5,280 nt of DNA, from the NCBI RefSeq assembly GCF_035294165.1, contig NZ_DATGLN010000135.1, positions 1 through 5,280 on the forward strand. The letters run 5' to 3'. Numbering within the stretch: position 1 is the first letter of the stretch; each line of letters opens with the position of its first letter. Under the pieces are notes generated by a model. It saw only the letters and a list, made by a program, of their open reading frames with translations. It did no database searches and was not told the origin of the DNA. The stretch is from Chthonomonas sp035294165 (GTDB taxonomy: Bacteria; Armatimonadota; Chthonomonadetes; Chthonomonadales; Chthonomonadaceae). Of the stretch, positions 1-5,276 are shown piece after piece. A program made the translations under genes and the position numbers.

Positions 1-1
1 T

Positions 2-1303
2 AACGATGGGTACGTGGACATCTACATTACGGCGTATCGGGGTGGGGTGTTATTGCACAACGAGGGAGGGAGCCATTTCAAGGATGTGACGGCGCAGAGC
101 GGGATAGCGCCTCAGCCTTGGGGCACCTCAGCAGCCTGGGTGCAAACCACCAACAGCGGGTACCTCGATCTAGTCATTGGCAATTATGCTGTTTTTGGAC
201 CGGACGTAAAGCCACAGCTTTGTACTGAGCACGGTGTTATGACCTCTTGTGGTCCGCGCTACTACAAGCCGGAGCATTGCGTTTTGTATGTTAATCTGGG
301 TGATGGACAGTTTAGCAACAAAACGTCTCTCTACCATGCTCAGGGGTCTGGAAGATGCTTAGGGATTGCGTGTGCTGATTTTGACGGTTCAGGGAGGCCG
401 TCTATCGTCTACTCAAACGATGAAATAGATGGCAATTTGCTTTATCCCATAGGCCATGGAAGCGCATGGAGCTATCATGATATTGGACGCGAGGCGGGAG
501 TTGCCACCGATGGAATGGGGAACATTCATGGCGGCATGGGCACCGACTGGGGCGATTATGATAACGATGGGCGGCTGGATTTGGTGGTGGCTACCTTTCA
601 GCATGAGGAGAAATGTTTATACCATAATGAGGGGGATCGTATATTTGCAGATCGAGCGCGTAATACTGGGATTGCGGATGTAGCGAGGCCTTATGTGGCT
701 TTTGGGGTCAAATTTTTTGATTTTGATAACGATGGATGGCTCGACCTTGTCTTCTCGAATGGACATGTGCAGGATAACATCCATGAGATCGACCCTTCTA
801 CTAACTACCGACAGCCCTGCCTATTGCTGCACAATAGTGGGGGCGACCCCATTCTCTTTTCTGATGTAACGCCTCTGTCAGGGAGCGATCTCATGCGTCC
901 TATCGTAGGGCGCGGTTTGGCTGTTGGGGATTACGATAATGATGGTCGAGTTGATCTGTTGGTTGTAGATAGCGAGGGAAGCCCGTTGCTATTACACAAT
1001 GAGACAGAGCCGGTTGGAAATTGGCTTGGCATTCGACTTGAAGGAAAGCGTTGTAACCGCGATGGATATGGGGCTCTCCTAGTGGTTGAAGCAGGAGCGA
1101 GGCGCCTCCTACGCCAATGCCAGGCCGGAGGCTCTTATATGTCTTCTTCTGACCAGCGTGTGCATTTTGGGCTTGGCAATGAGAGATCAGTGAACCGATT
1201 AACCGTGAGATGGCCTAGCGGTCATGTGGACATTTTTGAAGAGGTTCCTACTAACCGTTATGTGGCTATTTGTGAGGGAGAGCGGAAGTTTTCCGTTTTG
1301 TGA
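2..1303 (+). CDS. FG-GAP/VCBS repeat protein with C-terminal ASPIC/UnbV domain (CRTAC1-like), 5'-truncated by the window edge
   Basis: The reading frame is open from the left edge. A GTG at 14 is not the real start, because the codons before it (2-13) read N-D-G-Y and complete a calcium-binding FG-GAP loop. About 433 codons are visible. Canonical D-x-D-N-D-G loops lie at nt 554-580, 719-745 and 929-955. Degenerate repeats lie near 150-180 (T-T-N-S-G-Y-L-D) and 377-403 (D-F-D-G-S-G, with Ser in place of the last Asp). Each is followed by a hydrophobic L-D-L-V-type strand, as in seven-bladed integrin-like propellers. From about nt 1015 comes an ASPIC/UnbV-type domain with an N-R-D-G-Y-G-A motif, an A-G-G-S-Y-M-S-S-S motif, an H-F-G-L-G motif and a W-P-S-G-H motif. 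The family is usually secreted or surface-exposed, and its molecular role is mostly unknown. The signal peptide, if present, is outside the window. Several internal Cys residues (for example near nt 220-285) could form disulfides, which would fit export. Family assignment is confident; function is not. Confidence 0.93.
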   Translation, partial: NDGYVDIYITAYRGGVLLHNEGGSHFKDVTAQSGIAPQPWGTSAAWVQTTNSGYLDLVIGNYAVFGPDVKPQLCTEHGVMTSCGPRYYKPEHCVLYVNLGDGQFSNKTSLYHAQGSGRCLGIACADFDGSGRPSIVYSNDEIDGNLLYPIGHGSAWSYHDIGREAGVATDGMGNIHGGMGTDWGDYDNDGRLDLVVATFQHEEKCLYHNEGDRIFADRARNTGIADVARPYVAFGVKFFDFDNDGWLDLVFSNGHVQDNIHEIDPSTNYRQPCLLLHNSGGDPILFSDVTPLSGSDLMRPIVGRGLAVGDYDNDGRVDLLVVDSEGSPLLLHNETEPVGNWLGIRLEGKRCNRDGYGALLVVEAGARRLLRQCQAGGSYMSSSDQRVHFGLGNERSVNRLTVRWPSGHVDIFEEVPTNRYVAICEGERKFSVL

Positions 1304-1336
1304 GATATCCACGGGCCAGTTATGTGAAGGTATCTC
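1302..1336 (+). other. Imperfect hairpin at the 3' end of the FG-GAP gene (weak terminator or leader element)
   Basis: Arm 1302-1310 (GAGATATCC) pairs with 1329-1336 (GGTATCTC), giving eight pairs with one bulged T at 1308 and an 18-nt loop. It starts inside the stop codon and is followed by TTTCCTGTT, which is only mildly T-rich. It may be a weak intrinsic terminator of the upstream gene. Its right arm shares 1331-1336 with the left arm of the downstream inverted repeat, so the two structures exclude each other. Confidence 0.35.
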
Positions 1337-1352
1337 TTTCCTGTTGTATACT
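1324..1352 (+). promoter_or_regulatory. Candidate alaS promoter
   Basis: TATACT at 1347-1352 matches five of six bases of the sigma-70 type -10 box. A weak -35 (GTGAAG, 1324-1329, three of six bases) lies 17 nt upstream. The predicted start is near 1359-1361. That falls inside the loop of the 1331-1383 inverted repeat, so an RNA from here would lack the repeat's left arm. The -10 hexamer is identical to the one in the much better promoter at 5247-5252. The -35 is poor, so confidence is moderate to low. Confidence 0.4.
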
Positions 1353-1383
1353 TATGCCTAGAACGTAGGAAAGGAAAGAGGTA
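1331..1383 (+). repeat. 12-bp inverted repeat enclosing the alaS Shine-Dalgarno
   Basis: Arm 1331-1342 (TATCTCTTTCCT) pairs along its whole length with 1372-1383 (AGGAAAGAGGTA): eleven Watson-Crick pairs and one G-U (1333/1381), with a 29-nt loop. The right arm contains the only good Shine-Dalgarno of alaS (AGAGG, 1377-1381). In RNA this hairpin would occlude ribosome binding. In DNA it brackets the candidate -10 box and start site and could be a protein-binding operator. The pairing is seen directly; a regulatory role is inferred. Confidence 0.5.
1377..1381 (+). promoter_or_regulatory. alaS ribosome-binding site
   Basis: AGAGG ends 9 nt before the ATG at 1391, within a purine-rich run (1367-1381). 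No other start codon nearby has a comparable Shine-Dalgarno, so it fixes the alaS start. It is fully contained in the right arm of the 1331-1383 inverted repeat. Confidence 0.75.
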
Positions 1384-1390
1384 GCAGAAG

Positions 1391-4117
1391 ATGCAAGCCC
1401 ATGTTTTGCGAAGGGCCTATATCGAGTTTTTTAAAGAGCGAGGACACCTTCATTTGCCGGGAGCGCCGCTGATTCCTATAGATGTGCTCGGCCATCTCGA
1501 CGAGTCGACCCTCTTTACCGGTTCGGGAATGCAGCAGTTTAAACCCTATTTCGCCGGGGTTGCCACCCCGCCCTCACGACGCATTACAACAGTGCAGAAA
1601 TGTGTGCGCACCGGCGACATTGATAGTGTGGGGGACTACTCGCATTGTACCTTCTTTGAGATGTTAGGCAACTTTAGCTTTGGCGACTACTTTAAAGCCG
1701 AAGTCATCCCGTGGACGTGGGAGTTCCTAACCCAGGTGGTCGGGCTTGAGCCTGAACGGCTGTGCGCAACGGTTTACAAAGACGATGAGGAATCCTACTC
1801 CATTTGGCACGAAAAGATTGGGCTGCCCGCAGACCGCATCCATCGTCTCGATGAAGACAAGAACTTTTGGCCGGCCAACGTTCTTAGCGAAGGGCCCGAC
1901 GGGCCTTGTGGGCCCTGTTCGGAGGTCTACTATCGCCTTGTGCCGGTAGAAGAGCTAACCGCCGACCCCAAGCTGACGCCGACGCAGCGCTTTCTGAAAG
2001 ATGAGGCCGAAGGGCGATGGCTGGAGATTTGGAATAATGTGTTTACACAGTATAACCGCAGCACAGACACGGATGGCAAGCCGATCTTAACACCCCTCCC
2101 ACAAAAAAACAACGACACGGGCGCCGGCCTTGATCGCATCGCGTATATCGCACAGGGGAAACGCAGTGTGTTCGAGACCGATCTGTTCGGCCCTACACTG
2201 GAGGCTATCGAGAAATTAGCCGGAGTGCGATATGAGGGCAGCATGTCGCCCACCGATTTCGCTTTTCGGGTGGTTGCCGAACATACGCGTTGCATGGTTT
2301 TCTGCATCGCCGATGGCATTTTGCCTTCCAATGAGGGACGCGGGTATGTGCTACGCTACATTATGCGACGTGCCGTGCGTTATGGCAAAATGGCCTTAGG
2401 CTTTGATGCACCCTTCCTCCATGAGGTAGCCCCCCACGTGATCGCACAGATGCGCGATTTCTATCCGGAGCTTGAGGAGCGACAGGCTCTTATTCTCCAA
2501 ACGATACGGACGGAGGAGGAGCAGTTCCGCCGCACTCTCGATAGAGGCATGCGCATTCTGACAGAGATGTTGCACTCGGTGGAGGTTCAGACGACGAAAC
2601 GTCTCCCCGGCCACGATGTGTTTCGCCTTTACGATACCTATGGTTTTCCTTTAAGGCTTACCCAAGAGCTGGCGGCGGAGGCGGGCGTAGAGGTTGATTT
2701 AGAGGGTTTTGAGGCGGAGTTGGAGACGCAGCGTGTACGCTCGCAACAGTCGAGCAAAATAGATAGGGAGGTCTTTTCGGCCTCTGTGCTGAAGGGCGTC
2801 ATTGGCGCCGATCTGCCGCCGACGGAGTTTCTCGGTTATCATACGCTGCAAGCGGTGGCGAAGGTGCTGGCCATCTATGTAGGGGAGCGGCCTGTGGAGT
2901 TTGCACGAGCAGGCGAGAAGGTGACGGTTGTGCTTGATCGGACTCCGTTTTATGCAGAGGCGGGCGGACAAGTTGGCGACACAGGCACATTGGTGGCACC
3001 GGAGGGAGAGACCACATGCGCGCTGCGAGCCGAGGTGTGCGATACCCAGAAAAATCCATTAGGTGTCTATCTCCACTCTGTAATAGTGCAGGAAGGGGAG
3101 TTGCGAGTAGGGCAGAAGGTTCATGCGACGGTTGACCGCATGCGCCGGCTCGACATCATGCGAAATCATACGGCGACCCATCTTTTGCAGGCGGCTCTTC
3201 GGCAGGTGCTGGGTACTCATGTATATCAAAAAGGTTCTTTAGTGGCACCGGATAGGCTGCGATTCGACTTTACTCACACCGCTCCACTGACTCCCGATGA
3301 GTTGAGACAGGTAGAAGAGCTGGTAAATGCCGAGGTTCTTAACGATGTGGAGCTAGAAGTTCACTGGGATGTGCCTCTTGAGGAGGCCAAGGCGCGAGGT
3401 GCGATGGCGCTTTTTGGAGAGAAGTATGGTGAGCGCGTACGTGTGATTGAGATTCCAGGGTTTAGCCTTGAGCTTTGCGGCGGAACGCACCTGCAGCGCA
3501 CGAGCCAAGTGGGGCTTTTCCGGATTGTTTCCGAAACCGGCATCGCTTCAGGAGTAAGACGCATTGAGGCGGTAACCGGCCGGGCGGCTTGGGAGTACAC
3601 CCGCCGACGCGAACAGACGATCGAGCAACTGACAACGTTGCTGCGAACCCGTGTGGAGGAGCTGCCGGCAGCGGTAGAGCGCCTTATGAGGGAGAAGGAG
3701 GACTTAGAGAAGCGCAATCGTCAGTTGCTATTTGCGCAATCTATTGCGCGTCTCGACACGTTGGAACCGACGCTGGTGGATGGAATCCCCGTGTTGGCCA
3801 CTACGTTGGAAGAAGTGGATGCCAAAACGTTGGGTGACTTAGTGGAGCGGATTGCGAAGCGTTTGAAGACGGCGATCGTTGTGCTGGGGACTGTAGTGGA
3901 AGGGAAGGGACTGGTTGCTGCCAAAGTTACAACCGATCTGGTTCAGCAGGGCTATCATGCCGGGAACTTAGTAAGAGAGGTTGCCAAGATCATGGGCGGT
4001 GGTGGCGGCGGAAGAGCCGATTTTGCCACGGCCGGCGGCCGGGATTCTTCCAAGCTTTCTGAGGCGCTGAAGGCTGTGCCGGATTTGGTGAGGGCGCAGA
4101 AAACGCAGAAACCCTAG
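1391..4117 (+). CDS. alaS: Alanyl-tRNA synthetase (AlaRS)
   Basis: This cytosolic class II synthetase charges tRNA-Ala with alanine using ATP and hydrolyses mischarged Ser- and Gly-tRNA-Ala. It is 908 residues, slightly longer than the roughly 875-residue E. coli enzyme, and appears complete. The N-terminal catalytic domain (about 1-250) has L-F-T-G-S-G-M-Q-Q-F, then the motif 2 region V-Q-K-C-V-R-T-G-D, then F-F-E-M-L-G-N-F-S-F-G-D-Y-F, then G-P-C-G-P-C-S-E-V, W-N-N-V-F-T-Q-Y-N-R and D-T-G-A-G-L-D-R. The editing domain carries the zinc-binding set His593 and His597 (H-T-A-T-H) and Cys696 and His700 (C-G-G-T-H). A coiled-coil-like helix spans about 735-785. The DHHA1/C-Ala domain ends with a six-glycine run (869-874) followed by R-A-D-F-A-T-A-G-G. 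The ATG at 1391 is chosen because AGAGG lies 9 nt upstream. The motif 2 insert is short, with S-H-C-T where many homologues have H-H-T. The gene stands 87 nt after the FG-GAP gene and converges on the dioxygenase gene. Confidence 0.99.
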   Translation: MQAHVLRRAYIEFFKERGHLHLPGAPLIPIDVLGHLDESTLFTGSGMQQFKPYFAGVATPPSRRITTVQKCVRTGDIDSVGDYSHCTFFEMLGNFSFGDYFKAEVIPWTWEFLTQVVGLEPERLCATVYKDDEESYSIWHEKIGLPADRIHRLDEDKNFWPANVLSEGPDGPCGPCSEVYYRLVPVEELTADPKLTPTQRFLKDEAEGRWLEIWNNVFTQYNRSTDTDGKPILTPLPQKNNDTGAGLDRIAYIAQGKRSVFETDLFGPTLEAIEKLAGVRYEGSMSPTDFAFRVVAEHTRCMVFCIADGILPSNEGRGYVLRYIMRRAVRYGKMALGFDAPFLHEVAPHVIAQMRDFYPELEERQALILQTIRTEEEQFRRTLDRGMRILTEMLHSVEVQTTKRLPGHDVFRLYDTYGFPLRLTQELAAEAGVEVDLEGFEAELETQRVRSQQSSKIDREVFSASVLKGVIGADLPPTEFLGYHTLQAVAKVLAIYVGERPVEFARAGEKVTVVLDRTPFYAEAGGQVGDTGTLVAPEGETTCALRAEVCDTQKNPLGVYLHSVIVQEGELRVGQKVHATVDRMRRLDIMRNHTATHLLQAALRQVLGTHVYQKGSLVAPDRLRFDFTHTAPLTPDELRQVEELVNAEVLNDVELEVHWDVPLEEAKARGAMALFGEKYGERVRVIEIPGFSLELCGGTHLQRTSQVGLFRIVSETGIASGVRRIEAVTGRAAWEYTRRREQTIEQLTTLLRTRVEELPAAVERLMREKEDLEKRNRQLLFAQSIARLDTLEPTLVDGIPVLATTLEEVDAKTLGDLVERIAKRLKTAIVVLGTVVEGKGLVAAKVTTDLVQQGYHAGNLVREVAKIMGGGGGGRADFATAGGRDSSKLSEALKAVPDLVRAQKTQKP

Positions 4118-4131
4118 CTCCTACCGAGCTA
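4115..4131 (+). other. Small hairpin overlapping the alaS stop codon
   Basis: TAGCTC (4115-4120) and GAGCTA (4126-4131) form a perfect 6-bp stem with a 5-nt loop that begins at the stop codon. A competing 5-bp pairing, CCTAC (4120-4124) with GTAGG (4135-4139), is also possible. Neither is followed by a T-tract on the plus strand. Role unknown; it may slow exonucleases or assist termination together with the next hairpin. Confidence 0.25.
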
Positions 4132-4139
4132 AAAGTAGG

Positions 4140-4164
4140 CCCCCTCGCGATGCTAGCGAGGGGG
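4140..4164. terminator. GC-rich hairpin between convergent genes, probable bidirectional 3'-end structure
   Basis: CCCCCTCGC (4140-4148) and GCGAGGGGG (4156-4164) form a perfect 9-bp stem with a 7-nt loop. It lies in the 72-nt gap between the alaS stop (4117) and the dioxygenase stop (4190), where a shared terminator is expected. The plus strand lacks a T-tract (TAAGCG follows). The minus strand has only a displaced TACTTTT after the stem (4137-4131). It is therefore not a textbook intrinsic terminator, but position and strength support a 3'-end or RNA-stabilising role. Confidence 0.6.
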
Positions 4165-4189
4165 TAAGCGTAAGTGTGCGAATTTCTGC

Positions 4190-5038
4190 CTAATCCCACG
4201 GGTCGAGACCAAGCAGCTTACGTCCGAGGGGAGTGAGTTCGGCCGTTTTTTGGTACTTTTGCTCTATCTCACGAGGGTCGCCTGGAAAGACGCTGTTACC
4301 GGGTGGCAGGCGGTGCTGCCAGCAGTGTATGCGGTGCTGGCGCTGCTCCTCGGTGAGGCGCTCAGCGGGAAACATCGAGATATATTGTGAGAAACGGGGA
4401 CGGTTCGATACGTTATGCCCGTTGCCGTGGGCGAGGGTATTGATCCAGATGATGAGATCTCCGGCTTTTGCGGGGATGGGAACCACCTTTTTGCCCGGCG
4501 GAAGGGCGTTGAGATCGGGGACGCGCGGGTTCCTATCCGGTGGTTGCGTGGCGATCCACTCTTCAAGCCCTTTATGGAAGCCGGGGATACATTGAAAGCC
4601 TCCCATGTCTTCTGTTGTGTCGGTGAGGCATAGAACGCCTTGGACGCCGAAGGGAAGGGGAAGTTTAGAGGTGTCAACATCCCAATGGATGAAGCCTTTG
4701 TGGTCATATTCTGGATGGTTTGGATGACGGGGCGGCTTCATGCCTACGCGGTCTATGGTGACACAGAGTTTCGGGGTGCCGAAGATTTCGGAGAAGGCCT
4801 GGTGGACGCGAGGATATTGGCGGGTGTCCCACAGGGCTTGATGCTGGTACATTTCGATCATCCCGCCGGGTTTTAGGGGTGGGCGATACCAGTCCTCGGG
4901 ATTATGGGGGTCCATGCCGAGAAACTCGAAGATGGCGTTGACTACCGCGTTACACAGCTCCACAGGCACGACGTTTCGGGCGATGACGTAGCCGTTCTCC
5001 TCAAAGAACGCCAAGTCTTCTGGGGTGAACACGCTCAT
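4190..5038 (-). CDS. Phytanoyl-CoA dioxygenase (PhyH) family Fe(II)/2-oxoglutarate-dependent oxygenase
   Basis: The product of 282 residues is a predicted soluble, cytosolic non-heme iron oxygenase. Enzymes of this type couple 2-oxoglutarate decarboxylation to hydroxylation of a small molecule, here unknown. The N-terminus (F-T-P-E-D-L-A-F-F-E-E-N-G-Y-V) is the typical PhyH opening helix. The facial triad is His118 and Asp120 (H-W-D) with a distal His, most likely His204 (A-H-G-N-G-H; His208 is the alternative). Arg215 in R-P-R-F-S-Q-Y is the likely 2-oxoglutarate carboxylate anchor. G-D-L-I-I-W (193-198) is the usual strand before the distal His. ATG at 5038 is chosen as start because GAGGAG lies 8 nt upstream; a TTG seven codons earlier would place that Shine-Dalgarno inside the gene. 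No signal peptide or membrane segment is evident. It has no operon partner in view and converges on alaS. The long leader upstream (promoter at 5276-5247, terminator at 5173-5140) may control it. PhyH sequences do not reveal substrate, so no gene symbol is given. Confidence 0.95.
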   Translation of the reverse strand: MSVFTPEDLAFFEENGYVIARNVVPVELCNAVVNAIFEFLGMDPHNPEDWYRPPLKPGGMIEMYQHQALWDTRQYPRVHQAFSEIFGTPKLCVTIDRVGMKPPRHPNHPEYDHKGFIHWDVDTSKLPLPFGVQGVLCLTDTTEDMGGFQCIPGFHKGLEEWIATQPPDRNPRVPDLNALPPGKKVVPIPAKAGDLIIWINTLAHGNGHNVSNRPRFSQYISMFPAERLTEEQRQHRIHCWQHRLPPGNSVFPGDPREIEQKYQKTAELTPLGRKLLGLDPWD

Positions 5039-5041
5039 ACA

Positions 5042-5129
5042 GGAAACTCCTCGATTCAAGATTTGGGTGTAGTAGCAATTACGGTTTAGTCCCTTAGAAT
5101 CTACAATTGGCCATTAGGTGAGAGTTTCC
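5042..5129 (-). repeat. Separated 8-bp inverted repeat touching the PhyH-gene Shine-Dalgarno
   Basis: On the minus strand, GGAAACTC (5129-5122) is perfectly complementary to GAGTTTCC (5049-5042), with G-U extension possible at 5130/5041 and 72 nt between the arms. The right arm covers the end of the Shine-Dalgarno and the spacer before the start codon. The complementarity is seen directly. With so long a loop it may be fortuitous. Confidence 0.3.
5047..5052 (-). promoter_or_regulatory. Ribosome-binding site of the PhyH-family gene
   Basis: GAGGAG on the minus strand ends 8 nt before the ATG at 5038. It decides the start in favour of this ATG over the upstream in-frame TTG at 5059. Its last three bases fall in one arm of an 8-bp complementarity with 5122-5129. 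Confidence 0.8.
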
Positions 5130-5190
5130 CTGCCCACAGAAAAAAGCGCCCGGCTTCGCCATTGAAGCCGGGCAGCACCGCAAGTGGCAT
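5101..5190 (-). CDS. Possible 29-residue leader peptide overlapping the terminator
   Basis: An ATG at 5190-5188 opens a 29-codon frame ending at TAG 5103-5101. AGGTG (5200-5196) sits 5 nt upstream as a possible Shine-Dalgarno. The start lies downstream of the predicted transcription start, so it could be translated. The frame runs through the whole terminator stem, and a translating ribosome could therefore interfere with terminator folding. The product has no recognisable domain and no obvious run of one amino acid that would mark a classic attenuator peptide. The same frame is open to the right window edge, which may be chance. Speculative. Confidence 0.15.
   Translation of the reverse strand: MPLAVLPGFNGEAGRFFLWAGKLSPNGQL
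5140..5173 (-). terminator. Rho-independent terminator, minus strand
   Basis: On the minus strand GCCCGGCTTC (5173-5164) pairs perfectly with GAAGCCGGGC (5157-5148) around a 6-nt loop, followed by GC and six T residues (5145-5140). This 10-bp GC-rich stem plus T-tract is a textbook intrinsic terminator. On the plus strand the A-run precedes the stem and no T-tract follows, so it is directional. It lies about 100 nt downstream of the 5276-5247 promoter and about 100 nt upstream of the PhyH-family start. It would end a short transcript or act as a conditional stop in the leader. Confidence 0.9.
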
Positions 5191-5240
5191 CCGCGCACCT
5201 GGGTACACTTCAATTGAGGACGAGAAAGAAGGATACCTTC
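5140..5240 (-). ncRNA. Putative ~100-nt small RNA or terminated 5' leader, unrecognised class
   Basis: A strong minus-strand promoter predicts a start at G5240, and the intrinsic terminator ends the RNA at about 5140, giving roughly 101 nt. The 5' end can form a tight hairpin, GAAGG (5240-5236) with CCTTC (5232-5228) around a 3-nt loop. AAGTG and CACTT further in can close another stem, and the 3' end is the terminator hairpin. An alternative long-range pairing joins 5237-5231 to 5192-5186. I looked for signatures of SRP RNA, T-box, TPP, cobalamin, fluoride and c-di-GMP elements and found none. Because the PhyH-family gene follows on the same strand, a leader with conditional termination is as likely as a free small RNA. 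Confidence 0.5.
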
Positions 5241-5246
5241 GTTTAT

Positions 5247-5276
5247 AGTATATCATAGGAGTGTTTGTTGTGTCAA
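5247..5276 (-). promoter_or_regulatory. Strong sigma-70-type promoter, minus strand
   Basis: On the minus strand the perfect -35 TTGACA (5276-5271) is separated by 18 nt from the -10 TATACT (5252-5247). The -10 is preceded by TGA (5255-5253), an extended -10 TGn motif. The predicted start is G5240. This is by far the best promoter match I found in the window. It reads toward the terminator at 5173-5140 and the PhyH-family gene. Confidence 0.8.

Noticed and set aside
1304..1390. T-box leader upstream of alaS
   Set aside because: The 87-nt gap is too short, and no T-box core (TGGNACCGCG-like) or following terminator is present.
1930..2331. 133-residue minus-strand ORF opposite alaS
   Set aside because: It is antisense to conserved AlaRS catalytic sequence, with no recognisable product and no Shine-Dalgarno or promoter that I could see.
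4140..4164. Textbook Rho-independent terminator for alaS
   Set aside because: The stem is strong but no T-tract follows on the plus strand, so it is listed only as a probable bidirectional 3'-end hairpin.
4264..4707. 147-residue minus-strand ORF inside the dioxygenase gene
   Set aside because: It is a shadow frame: low-complexity Ser/Pro/Arg-rich translation with no family features, inside a gene whose catalytic motifs are intact.
5140..5240. SRP (4.5S) RNA, or TPP, cobalamin, fluoride or c-di-GMP riboswitch identity for the short RNA
   Set aside because: The conserved cores I know for these classes are absent, and cobalamin aptamers are much longer.
5244..5249. Plus-strand -10 box TATAGT
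   Set aside because: No -35 at suitable spacing (TTGAGG is about 24 nt away), and it overlaps the much better minus-strand promoter.
5101..5256. 51-residue minus-strand ORF starting ATG 5256, or the C-terminus of a gene entering from the right in the same open frame
   Set aside because: The ATG lies within the promoter and upstream of the predicted transcript start and has no Shine-Dalgarno. The frame also runs through a perfect intrinsic terminator well before its stop, which is unlikely in a real gene. A 60-codon open run can occur by chance.
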